Below, in pieces: positions 52,430 through 61,133 of a DNA stretch of 64,000 nt. Both the position numbers and the translations under genes were made by a program. Source of the stretch: Bacteroidales bacterium (GTDB taxonomy: Bacteria > Bacteroidota > Bacteroidia > Bacteroidales > P3); contig JAFVBC010000001.1 of the NCBI GenBank assembly GCA_017480185.1, positions 1 to 64,000 on the forward strand, read 5' to 3'. The notes below the pieces were generated by a model. The model was not told the DNA's origin. It made no database searches and saw nothing but the letters and a program-made list of their open reading frames with translations. Numbering within the stretch: the stretch's first letter is position 1; each line of letters begins with the position of its first letter.

Positions 52430-53317
52430 ATGGCCCGACTGCGCCCATTCGTTCTACCAATAGCTATAGTGTTGGGGTTGCTCGCCCACAACCTATGCTC
52501 CCGTATGGCCTTTCTCATCCCCTACCTCATCTTCACAATTCTTTTCCTCACATTCACCGCTGTCGACATTCGCAAACTTAAGGTGGGCGGTATCGATTTG
52601 TGGTTAATGTTTTTTCAAGTGGTCATTGGCGTAGGTAGTTACTTGACCATACGCTCATTGGGGGGTAACAATATAATAGCCGAAGGTGTGATGATGGGGG
52701 CAATGACCCCGGTGGCAGCATCCGTCACCGTGATTAGTTGCCTACTTGGTGCCAACCGCGAAACGGTTACCACCTACACCATCGTGGGTAACCTCATGGT
52801 CGCCATAGTAGCACCGGGCATCTTTACAGCCATTGGCGTACACCCAGAACTTTCATTCGCTGCCAGTTTCTTGCTCATCTTTAGGCGTATAGCTTCAACC
52901 CTTGCCCTACCTTTCATTACAGCACTGCTACTGCAATGGTTTTGCCCAAAGGTAAATGCGGCCATTGCACAATATAATGGCGTTAGTTTCTATGTATGGG
53001 CAGTGGCTTTGCTACTCACTTTGGGGCAAACCATCAACTTCATCTTTTTACATGGAGAAGGTAACTGGGGCAGCATAGCATGGCTTGCAGGATTGTCGCT
53101 TGGCATGTGCGCTCTACAATTTGCTGTTGGACGCCTCATCGGCCGCCACTACGGCGATGCCATCGGTGGCGGACAATTGTTGGGACAAAAGAATTCGGCC
53201 ATTGGCATCTGGATGTCTACCACATTCCTACACCCACTTTCATCGGTATTTATGGCATTCTACAGCATCTACCAAAACCTATTCAACTCTTACCAAATGG
53301 CTCATATAAAGAAATGA
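52430..53317 (+). CDS. bile acid:sodium symporter (BASS/SBF) family transporter
   Basis: 295 aa with about ten helices. GAMTPVAASVTVISCLLGAN and the crossover-like GQKNSAIGIWMSTTFLHPLSSVF fit the SBF fold. Substrates of such proteins include bile acids, pantoate and other organic anions; none can be chosen here. Its stop overlaps the HAD gene start (ATGA). Confidence 0.85.
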   Translation: MARLRPFVLPIAIVLGLLAHNLCSRMAFLIPYLIFTILFLTFTAVDIRKLKVGGIDLWLMFFQVVIGVGSYLTIRSLGGNNIIAEGVMMGAMTPVAASVTVISCLLGANRETVTTYTIVGNLMVAIVAPGIFTAIGVHPELSFAASFLLIFRRIASTLALPFITALLLQWFCPKVNAAIAQYNGVSFYVWAVALLLTLGQTINFIFLHGEGNWGSIAWLAGLSLGMCALQFAVGRLIGRHYGDAIGGGQLLGQKNSAIGIWMSTTFLHPLSSVFMAFYSIYQNLFNSYQMAHIKK

Positions 53318-54078
53318 TAGAAGCGGTTTTTTTTGATATTGACGGCACATTGCTCAGTTTCCACACGCATCAAGTCAGTGTCGGCACCATACGTGCAGCA
53401 GCTCGTCTTCGCAGCCACGGTATACGTCTGTTCTTATCTACTGGTCGCCCACAAGTACTCATCCCACACATGCCCATCGATTTCGACGGCCTTGTAACAA
53501 TGAACGGTGCCCTGGTAAAGGTGGCAGACCAAAATGTATATACCAACCCCATCCCCGATACCGACTGTCGCGCATGGGTCGATTTTGCACAACAGAACAA
53601 CCTGTGCACTATGATTTTCACGGCCGACGGCATGCTTGCCGCACAACTAAACGAGGCAGGGAAAATGCTACGAGATCAGCTCGACTTTCCAATGCCACCA
53701 GTCGTTGATATAGAGCAGTTTAGAGGATTGGAAATTTACCAAATCATTGCTCTCATGCCACAACAATTTGATGCCACCGTAGCCAAGGTGCTACCACACT
53801 GTCGACTTCCACGATGGCACAACGCATTTACCGACATTGTAGCCAACGGCAATAACAAAGCGCATGGCATGGACGCATTGTGCCAACACTTGGGCATTAA
53901 CCGCAGTCGCACCGTTGCCTTTGGAGACGGTGCAAACGACATTGAAATGCTTGAATGGGCTGGCATAGGTGTGGCTATGGGCAATGCTGACCCCATCGTA
54001 AAGCAACACGCCGACATGATTACAACAGACGTTGATCACGAAGGCATCGAAACAGCCATTAACAAACTACTAACATGA
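53314..54078 (+). CDS. HAD-superfamily (Cof type) hydrolase
   Basis: 254 aa from MIEAVFFDIDGTLLSFHTH at 53314; the frame continues upstream inside the transporter gene and is rejected there. Motif I DIDGTL, motif II LSTGRP, motif III Lys in NGNNKAHGM, and motif IV GDGANDIEML are intact, with a C2 cap of the Cof kind. It probably dephosphorylates sugar phosphates or flavin precursors. It is coupled to both neighbours by 4-bp overlaps. Confidence 0.93.
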   Translation: MIEAVFFDIDGTLLSFHTHQVSVGTIRAAARLRSHGIRLFLSTGRPQVLIPHMPIDFDGLVTMNGALVKVADQNVYTNPIPDTDCRAWVDFAQQNNLCTMIFTADGMLAAQLNEAGKMLRDQLDFPMPPVVDIEQFRGLEIYQIIALMPQQFDATVAKVLPHCRLPRWHNAFTDIVANGNNKAHGMDALCQHLGINRSRTVAFGDGANDIEMLEWAGIGVAMGNADPIVKQHADMITTDVDHEGIETAINKLLT

Positions 54079-54293
54079 GCAACGCTACCTTATTGACACA
54101 ACAATTGGCCGATGCTCGGAAAGCACTTGCTGCCTACGAGGACATCTTACTTGCCCAGATTGACGACGATGCCTATATTGCTCGTGGCAACGGATTTTGC
54201 GACCACAAATACAGCGACGACTTTATTGACATGCAGCTACAGCGTCTTACACAACGCATATCCGACCTTGAAAACCAATTGCAACAAAAATAA
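54075..54293 (+). CDS. small coiled-coil protein, unknown
   Basis: 72 aa with two amphipathic helices (about 1-28 and 50-72) and a middle segment GNGFCDHKYSDDF. The layout resembles small helical-hairpin proteins. It overlaps the HAD gene by 4 bp and precedes the cardiolipin synthase gene by 6 bp, so it belongs to this operon. No function is assigned. Confidence 0.65.
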   Translation: MSNATLLTQQLADARKALAAYEDILLAQIDDDAYIARGNGFCDHKYSDDFIDMQLQRLTQRISDLENQLQQK

Positions 54294-54299
54294 TAAACA

Positions 54300-55709
54300 A
54301 TGTTTTTTGAGATCCTTTACTTTGCTATAATTGTGAGTACCATTGTCTTCATGATAATGGAAAATCGCAATCCGCAAATATCAATTTTTTGGTTTATGCT
54401 GATTGTGATGCTCCCCGTGGTTGGGCTTATACTATTTCTATTCATTGGCAAAGACTATCGCCATTCTCGCGTGATAAGTCAACCCGAACTCGACCAACTG
54501 ACCGCCCTGCGCAACCAAAGCAATGCCACAACGATTGCGCAACAACCATCAAACGACAAATACACCAAACTGTCGAAAATGATGTGCACCGCCAACGACT
54601 CGCCCCTATTCAATGGCAACGAGGTGAACATCTACACCGACTTTAGCAGCATGTTTGAAAACCTTATTGCCGACATTCGTGCAGCTAAACACTTTGTACA
54701 TATCCAATTCTATATCATCACCGACGATGAAGTGGGGCAACAACTGGGCAACCTGCTCATTGAGAAAGCACGTGAGGGAGTAGACGTGCGTCTAATGTTT
54801 GATAGTTGGGCAAACCTTACCATAAGCAAAAAATTCTATAATAAACTGAGTGAAGGTGGCGTAAAGGTGCAATCGTTTCTAAAACTGATACCCTCGTTAA
54901 TGACACGCGACGTGAACTGTCGCACCCACCGCAAAATAGTGGTCATTGACGGACATACTGGCTACACTGGTGGCATGAACATAGCCAAGCGCTACCGCGA
55001 TGGTATCAACAACGGGGTGTGGCGCGACACACACATACGCTTGCACGGTCCAGCTGTAAGCCAACTGGAAATTGCTTTGCTGGCCGATTGGCGGTTCTGT
55101 GCCAAGGAGTTGCTTGCACAAAGCGTCTACTTCCCTACCATCGAATCTATTGCTCGTGGAGCCCAGTGCCAGGTGGTTACCTCTGGCCCCATGGACGAGT
55201 GGAACACCGTGATGCAGGGCATGGTGCAGATTGTGGCACAAAGTCGCACCTATCTTTACTTGCAAACCCCCTACTTCATACCCACACAGCCACTGCTCTT
55301 GGCTCTGAAAAACGCCGCATTGGCAGGTGTTGATGTGCGCGTGATGCTACCGGCAAAAAACGACCGCAGTTCTATAATGATTTACGCATCGATGTCGTAT
55401 TTTCGAGAAGCCATGCAAGCTGGAATTAAATTCTACCTCTACGAAAAAGGATTTCTACATGCCAAGACCATGGTGTGCGACGATGAGTTTGTAACCATCG
55501 GTTCCACCAATATTGACAGCCGCAGTTTGGAACAGAACTTTGAGGTAAATGCTTTCATCTACGACTCCACCATTGCAAGCCATCAACGCGACATTTTCAT
55601 AGCCGACCAATCGGCATGTAGCCATGTGAAACCCGACGAGTGGGAACACCGTCCGATATGGCAACGATTCATCGAGTCGCTATCGCGGCTACTCACCCCC
55701 ATTTTATAG
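54300..55709 (+). CDS. cls: cardiolipin synthase (phospholipase D family)
   Basis: 469 aa. Two N-terminal membrane helices, then two HKD motifs: HRKIVVIDGHTGYTGGMN and HAKTMVCDDEFVTIGSTN. It condenses two phosphatidylglycerol molecules to cardiolipin at the inner membrane. Length is normal. It is the last gene of the plus-strand run and ends about 300 bp before a strong bidirectional hairpin. Confidence 0.95.
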   Translation: MFFEILYFAIIVSTIVFMIMENRNPQISIFWFMLIVMLPVVGLILFLFIGKDYRHSRVISQPELDQLTALRNQSNATTIAQQPSNDKYTKLSKMMCTANDSPLFNGNEVNIYTDFSSMFENLIADIRAAKHFVHIQFYIITDDEVGQQLGNLLIEKAREGVDVRLMFDSWANLTISKKFYNKLSEGGVKVQSFLKLIPSLMTRDVNCRTHRKIVVIDGHTGYTGGMNIAKRYRDGINNGVWRDTHIRLHGPAVSQLEIALLADWRFCAKELLAQSVYFPTIESIARGAQCQVVTSGPMDEWNTVMQGMVQIVAQSRTYLYLQTPYFIPTQPLLLALKNAALAGVDVRVMLPAKNDRSSIMIYASMSYFREAMQAGIKFYLYEKGFLHAKTMVCDDEFVTIGSTNIDSRSLEQNFEVNAFIYDSTIASHQRDIFIADQSACSHVKPDEWEHRPIWQRFIESLSRLLTPIL

Positions 55710-56009
55710 GTCTCTTTACTTTTCAGCGTCCGCTATTCGGCGCAATATGGCTGTTTTTTATCCCACTTTGTAGGGATATTCGTCCCACTTTTGTTGCTAT
55801 ACAGCGATTGTAGCGACCTTATTTATCAGCAAAAATACAATGCTGCCTCTATCCATCATCTTCGGTACAACTAAGGATCATCTTGCTCTCTACATAGGCC
55901 TATGTAGGGCTTAAAATTAGTTAAAAGCCTAACTTGATACTTAGTTGATCCTTAGTTGACCCTTAGTTGATACCTATATGTCCCCTGCATGCAAGGTGTT
56001 TTTATGCAA
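55710..56009. repeat. intergenic region with four tandem 11-mers
   Basis: ACTTGATACTT, AGTTGATCCTT, AGTTGACCCTT and AGTTGATACCT at 55932-55975 belong to the same 11-bp family as the palindromic repeat flanks. No gene is seen. Confidence 0.75.
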
Positions 56010-56068
56010 AATAGCCAAAAGGTGCAGGATGGGGGCATTAGTGCCCCATCCTGCACCTTCTGGCTATT
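56010..56068. terminator. large bidirectional terminator hairpin
   Basis: AATAGCCA (56010-56017) pairs with TGGCTATT (56061-56068). Inside, AGGTGCAGGATGGGG pairs with CCCCATCCTGCACCT around a short loop with one extra G. It sits between the convergent cls and beta-barrel genes and probably ends both transcripts. Confidence 0.8.
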
Positions 56069-56078
56069 CAACGTGGCG

Positions 56079-57287
56079 CTATAAAGCGCAGTCAATAGTT
56101 TGGTTAAGTGGTATACGATAGCGTGTACTCGACTGGCCAAAGTTGTGCACGTAGCCAAATGTCAGCGATAGGATGGCATCGCCAGCCACATTGCCCGACG
56201 GGCCTGTACCACCAGCAATACGTGGTGGTATCATTGTGTATCTCAAATCAGCATAAATGTCTCCTACACGATTGATATAACGCCGCACAAATAGGCCTGC
56301 ATCGGCAGCCATGTCGAAACGCACGTTGTCGTAGCGCCAAATGGGACCTGCTCCAGCATACGGCATGAAGTTCCAACGGTGACCACGGTTAAAGTTGATT
56401 ACGTGGCTCAAGTTACACATAAGGTCGGCATGCAGATGTGTGAATCGATAGTTTTTGCCAGACTTTTCGTTGAGCGTATCGTAGCTTTCGTGTGCAAAAA
56501 GACCAGAAAGTTCAAATCGTAATGTCCAGAAGTTGCTAAAGTTGCGTCCAAAAAACAGCTCTGGCTCAACCGAATACATTGATAGTTTGTTAAAATGTTC
56601 AAAGTCAAACGATGAGAAGTTTGGCCCGATGCCAAAGCCTATAAACCAGTCTTCCGTCGTGTTCTTCGACTCATACTCTGTACGACGGTTGTATGGAGAA
56701 TTAAAGAAACGTTTCGTTACTCCGAGTTTTATTGAGTGCATCATCACGTCGCCACCACCATTATCAAATATTTGTGGCATGAAACGACACTTATATTCTG
56801 CAAAAACATCCCACCCTTGAGCAACACGTACTGGTACATAGAGTCCCAAACTGGTATGAAAGTCATTGTCGCGGCCTCCTTCATCGTCATACAGGGCATA
56901 TGATGTCGAATCACGAAATGTATATCCCAAACCTATCATAGGGTAAGCGTTGACTCGCCAATTACGAATACGATAAAACGTAGACATCACATCCCACATG
57001 AATTCCACGTTTAGGTGCACAAAGTCACTTTTCTTTCCCTCGGTATTGATGTTGCTCTGCACTCGCATCCAATCTACACCCACGTTTAGAGCCAACGGAC
57101 TCAATATCCACTTTCCAACCGACATACCACCTGCAAATCCCGTTGGATTGTCGTTGTTCATGTTGTGATATATAGTCATTCCTCCACCTGCCGACACATA
57201 CATGTTTACTCCAAAGTCGGAGCCTACCTGTGCCTGTGCCCCTGTAAAAAGCAAGAGCAGCAGTGCGACGAACAGCGTTTTTTTCAT
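56079..57287 (-). CDS. outer-membrane beta-barrel protein, paralogue of the next gene
   Basis: 402 aa from MKKTLFVALLLLLFTGAQAQ at 57287. After a signal peptide the protein is a series of alternating aromatic beta-strands (for example NVEFMWDVMSTFYRIRNWRV and VNMYVSAGGGMTIYHNMNND). It is clearly paralogous to 57333-58553 (shared FMGRNFSNFWT, DLRYIMVPPRI-type and TGPS segments). No OmpA peptidoglycan-binding domain is present. Function unknown. Confidence 0.8.
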   Translation of the reverse strand: MKKTLFVALLLLLFTGAQAQVGSDFGVNMYVSAGGGMTIYHNMNNDNPTGFAGGMSVGKWILSPLALNVGVDWMRVQSNINTEGKKSDFVHLNVEFMWDVMSTFYRIRNWRVNAYPMIGLGYTFRDSTSYALYDDEGGRDNDFHTSLGLYVPVRVAQGWDVFAEYKCRFMPQIFDNGGGDVMMHSIKLGVTKRFFNSPYNRRTEYESKNTTEDWFIGFGIGPNFSSFDFEHFNKLSMYSVEPELFFGRNFSNFWTLRFELSGLFAHESYDTLNEKSGKNYRFTHLHADLMCNLSHVINFNRGHRWNFMPYAGAGPIWRYDNVRFDMAADAGLFVRRYINRVGDIYADLRYTMIPPRIAGGTGPSGNVAGDAILSLTFGYVHNFGQSSTRYRIPLNQTIDCAL

Positions 57288-57332
57288 AATGGGATTTATT
57301 TGATGTTGTTTATGCAAAGCCTTATGATGATG

Positions 57333-58553
57333 TTACCTTCCAACTGGTTCACGGTAACGCGTTGTGGTATTGCCAAAGTTGCGGATATTGTGGATGTAGC
57401 CCACAGTAAGCGAGGGATAACCAACTCCATATATGCTCTCCGATGGACCCGTACCACCACCAATACGAGGTGGTACAATGATGTATCTTAGGTCTATATA
57501 AAAATCGCCCATGTTGTCGATGTAACGGCGAGCCATTAGTCCACCATCTGCACACATTGAGAAATAGGTATTATCGTATCTCCACACTGGGCCAGCACCT
57601 ATATAAGGTAGAAAGTTCCACCTTTTACCACGCGTGAACGATGTAAGGTGGCTTAAGTTAAACATAAAGTCGAAGTTGAAACATGAGAATTTGTAAGGCC
57701 TACCAGGACGATCCAGGTCGCTATTGTATCGCTCGCGTGCAAATAAGCCAGAAAGTTCGGCACGTACCGTCCAAAAGTTACTAAAATTGCGTCCAAACAT
57801 TATCTCGGGAGTTATATTCCACAGACGTGCAGACAGGTTGCCAATATTTTCAAACTCAAACGACGAGAAAATGAGTCCTAATCCATAGCCCATAAACCAA
57901 TCATCTCTTGTAGTACGACTTTCATATTGTGTATGACGGTGGAAAGGACGGTCGTACATGCGATAGGTGAACCCAAGGCTAAATGTATGGAAGAAATTAT
58001 CACCACGTGAGCCATCAAACAATTGTGGCAATAAGGCTGCGTTGTATTCAAAGAATAGATCCCAATGAGAGCCTATTTGTAGCGGGAAATGAGCACCAAC
58101 CGACATCTGGAAGTCGCGGTCGCCCTTTTCCTCTCCAGGTTCGTCGCTTACACTTGGACGATACAATAGTCCCATGCCGATGGTGGGATAGAACGGTATA
58201 GGATAAAGATAGCGGCGGTTGTAAACATGAAAGAAAGTTGCATTAACATCCCAAAGGAAAGATGCGCTTGCCATGAAATAGGGGGTCTGCGCTGATGCAT
58301 CGTCACTGATCGGGCTGTGCGACATAAGCATCTCGCCCTTAAGTTGAAATGCCAAGGGTTTCATAATCCACCGTCCAGCATGTACACTGACGTATGGCAT
58401 GGCAGGATCTGATGTGCCAAAATGCCTATACACACCGCCACCCGCATTTACCGACATGAAGAATGTATTTGGATTATACGGAGCCACAGATTGTGCACTT
58501 GCTGACAACACAGCAATGAGAAAGAAGAGAACTGTTATGGTTAACTTTTTCAT
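57333..58553 (-). CDS. outer-membrane beta-barrel protein, paralogue of the previous gene
   Basis: 406 aa with signal peptide (MKKLTITVLFFLIAVLSASA). It shares with its neighbour the order of strands, the motif FGRNFSNFWTVRAELSGLFA and the C-terminal IVPPRIGGGTGPS. The two arose by tandem duplication and are 45 bp apart on one transcript. Trigger factor is upstream. Confidence 0.8.
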   Translation of the reverse strand: MKKLTITVLFFLIAVLSASAQSVAPYNPNTFFMSVNAGGGVYRHFGTSDPAMPYVSVHAGRWIMKPLAFQLKGEMLMSHSPISDDASAQTPYFMASASFLWDVNATFFHVYNRRYLYPIPFYPTIGMGLLYRPSVSDEPGEEKGDRDFQMSVGAHFPLQIGSHWDLFFEYNAALLPQLFDGSRGDNFFHTFSLGFTYRMYDRPFHRHTQYESRTTRDDWFMGYGLGLIFSSFEFENIGNLSARLWNITPEIMFGRNFSNFWTVRAELSGLFARERYNSDLDRPGRPYKFSCFNFDFMFNLSHLTSFTRGKRWNFLPYIGAGPVWRYDNTYFSMCADGGLMARRYIDNMGDFYIDLRYIIVPPRIGGGTGPSESIYGVGYPSLTVGYIHNIRNFGNTTTRYREPVGR

Positions 58554-58639
58554 CTATATGGTTGCAACAACGTAATTATAATGAAAAAAGGGCGTAAAGG
58601 TAAGTTTTTCTTTGCTTTCCTTTACGCCCACGGTTACTC

Positions 58640-59995
58640 TTATGCTTTTGCAAGTTCTTCAAATTCCTTGACCGATACCTTGACAGTTTCGGGCTTGATT
58701 TGCTCTTTTAGCACCTTTGCCAAGTTTTCAGCATACAGACGGTCAATAATGCCTCGGATATTCTGTCGGTCTGCCGCAATGGAGCGTGCCGAATTTTCAA
58801 GACGTTGCTCTTTTTGTTCGTCGGTTTCACCCTCTACCGCACGGTCATTTGTACGTAACACACTCTTTATATAGTCCACTATTTGGTTTTGTGTAGGCTC
58901 AATAGGCTGAATTTTTTCCAATTTAGACTCGATAAGTTCCCACTTCAATGAGGGCAGGTATTCGCTTTCCCAACGTGCCTCAATTGTCTCCATGGTCAAG
59001 TCTTTCTCGCCACGAGAAGCAAACCATCTTTTGAGAAATGCCTCGGGTAGTGTTGCCGTAAAGTTATCCACAAGTGATTTTCTCACTTGATTGACAAACA
59101 GGTAGTCGCTCTGCAGGTCATTGGCCTTCTCAATTTCGGTATGCAATGCTTTGCGGAAAGCCTTCTCGTCTGCGATTTTCTCTTCAGGAAACACAAGTTT
59201 GAACAATTCTTCGTCAATTGCGTGAGGAATAATGCGCGATATGCCAGAGATGGTGAGTTCTACGTCGGATTTGAACTTTTTAGCGGTAGCGGTATCCATT
59301 CTTAAGGCGCGTTCTATATCGGCCGTTGGGAATGTCTTTGCAACATTGAATACGACTTTATCCTCGTTCTTTTTGCCCTCGAAAATCGACACCAGTTCCT
59401 CGTCTTTGATGTTTTTCAAGTTAAAGGAAGCGAATGTGGTAAGTCCATCTTCTTTGGGTTGCTGATCTTTACCTAACTCTACTAACTTGCCATAAATAGT
59501 ATCGCCTGCATTCACCGTTTCGGGTGCTTCAAACTTACCATGACGAGTGGTCATTTCGTTGAGCTCATTATCAACATCTTTGGCCGTAACTTTGATTTGG
59601 TTGTATTTAATGCCAACGTTATTCCAATCAATGTCAAACTCGGGAGCCAATGCCATGTCGAAATAGAACGTGAAAGTGTTTTGCTTGTCGAAATCTATCT
59701 GGCCTGTTTTTTCATCGTTTGACATAGGCATACCGAGAATGTTAAGTTTTTCATCATCGATATACTTAAACAATGAAGAGTTGAGCGTGTTCTGAACTGC
59801 ATCCGAAACCACGGCCGACTTGTACATACGCTTAATCAAATCCATTGGGGCGTTGCCCTTGCGGAAACCTGGGACGACAGCTTTTTTCTGGTAGTCTTTC
59901 AGTTGTTTGGTAACAGTTTCGCCATAGTCCTTCTCTTCAATGTCGATTTTGACACAGAGTTCCAAATCGCTCAAATTCTCCCTTGAGATATTCAT
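58640..59995 (-). CDS. tig: trigger factor
   Basis: 451 aa. A ribosome-associated chaperone whose N-terminal domain carries the ribosome-binding loop VPGFRKGNAP (the GFRxGK-type signature), followed by a divergent PPIase domain and the helical substrate cradle. Bacteroidota forms have a weak FKBP part, as here. A minus-strand TAAATTTG promoter element lies at 60049-60056. Confidence 0.93.
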   Translation of the reverse strand: MNISRENLSDLELCVKIDIEEKDYGETVTKQLKDYQKKAVVPGFRKGNAPMDLIKRMYKSAVVSDAVQNTLNSSLFKYIDDEKLNILGMPMSNDEKTGQIDFDKQNTFTFYFDMALAPEFDIDWNNVGIKYNQIKVTAKDVDNELNEMTTRHGKFEAPETVNAGDTIYGKLVELGKDQQPKEDGLTTFASFNLKNIKDEELVSIFEGKKNEDKVVFNVAKTFPTADIERALRMDTATAKKFKSDVELTISGISRIIPHAIDEELFKLVFPEEKIADEKAFRKALHTEIEKANDLQSDYLFVNQVRKSLVDNFTATLPEAFLKRWFASRGEKDLTMETIEARWESEYLPSLKWELIESKLEKIQPIEPTQNQIVDYIKSVLRTNDRAVEGETDEQKEQRLENSARSIAADRQNIRGIIDRLYAENLAKVLKEQIKPETVKVSVKEFEELAKA

Positions 59996-60048
59996 CTGAT
60001 AGTTTATTTAATTGATTTATAGATACTTTTGTTTTATGTTAATTTCTG

Positions 60049-60056
60049 CAAATTTA
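60049..60056 (-). promoter_or_regulatory. -7 promoter element of tig (TAAATTTG)
   Basis: Read on the minus strand, TAAATTTG fits TAnnTTTG, about 54 bp upstream of the trigger factor start. The -33 box is uncertain. Confidence 0.45.
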
Positions 60057-60104
60057 TATAATATATTTGATTTAGAGACAGATTGCTGCTAAAAACATAC
60101 TATT

Positions 60105-61133
60105 TTAGTTCATGTTGATACCTAAATTTTTCAAGTGATAGTACAATCCAACGTTACGTGTTAGCGAGGAATCGGAAGCGAAATGACGATATACGTGGGT
60201 ACTGCGTGCAGCAAAAATCCCCAATCCGCCAGTAACGTTAGTGTATATTTGCTTTGACTGATCTGCATCTGTGCGATTTTCCATAGAAATCATATAGGCA
60301 TTGAGGTCTTCGTTACAGACTAAAAGATATATGTCTACACTTTTAAGATATTTTTTTGCTGCTGGATTTGACTCAAGAGCTCCTTTCAAGTCGGTCAAAA
60401 ACGTTTCTCGCGAATAGTTTGTTGACTGAGTAGTAGCCGAAAGAGACTGTGTTCTTACACGTCCACACATGAGATCGATCGACAGGGTATCGTTGTTCAC
60501 ACCGTAATAGAAACGCACACGTGGTTGATAGACACGTGCATTTTTATAGGTGTACCATTCGATATGGCACGAACTATTATCGGAACCCGAGCGGTCGTAG
60601 AAGCCAAATACTTGACGATTGTGGTTATCACCGATGTCGCGAATGATGGGAGAACGGTCGGGAGGAATGACGGGAAGTGTGGCAGCTTCGGCCATCAGTT
60701 CACGTCCAGCATCGGTATTCTTATACAGTTTGAGTTGATACGACTCGGCATTTGTAAGCCTGCCTGTGGTAACGGCATAGAACATTGGCTGATTGGAAGC
60801 CGCAAATTGACCGTCGTCAATGTCTTTTTCTATATAAGTAAATGGAATGGTATCGATGATGTTGTTGGTATGATACACGTCTAACCTAACTGATATACTA
60901 CCCTGTGGATAGTTGGTTGAGTCTGAAATGCGTGCTGGAGTGTAAATATCACCATCTTCAAGATAACATCGTTGTACCCGTACCCACGAAGTGTCGTCAT
61001 CTTGGTCAAGTACGCAATATATCACTGGGACATCCTTCCACTGCGCATTGGGCGAAAACTCAACGTCGCACGATGCTAAACAAAGCAGCACGCATGGTAA
61101 TGCTAATGACCGTATAATGTGCAAGAATTTCAT
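60105..61133 (-). CDS. DUF4249-type lipoprotein
   Basis: 342 aa with lipobox (LLCLASC). The N-terminal VPVIYCVLDQDDDTSWVRVQRCYL is typical of DUF4249 proteins, which usually sit beside TonB receptors in Bacteroidota; none is adjacent here. The start overlaps the stop of the GH2-like gene (TAATG), so the two are coupled. It is probably surface-exposed and beta-rich. Confidence 0.8.
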   Translation of the reverse strand: MKFLHIIRSLALPCVLLCLASCDVEFSPNAQWKDVPVIYCVLDQDDDTSWVRVQRCYLEDGDIYTPARISDSTNYPQGSISVRLDVYHTNNIIDTIPFTYIEKDIDDGQFAASNQPMFYAVTTGRLTNAESYQLKLYKNTDAGRELMAEAATLPVIPPDRSPIIRDIGDNHNRQVFGFYDRSGSDNSSCHIEWYTYKNARVYQPRVRFYYGVNNDTLSIDLMCGRVRTQSLSATTQSTNYSRETFLTDLKGALESNPAAKKYLKSVDIYLLVCNEDLNAYMISMENRTDADQSKQIYTNVTGGLGIFAARSTHVYRHFASDSSLTRNVGLYYHLKNLGINMN

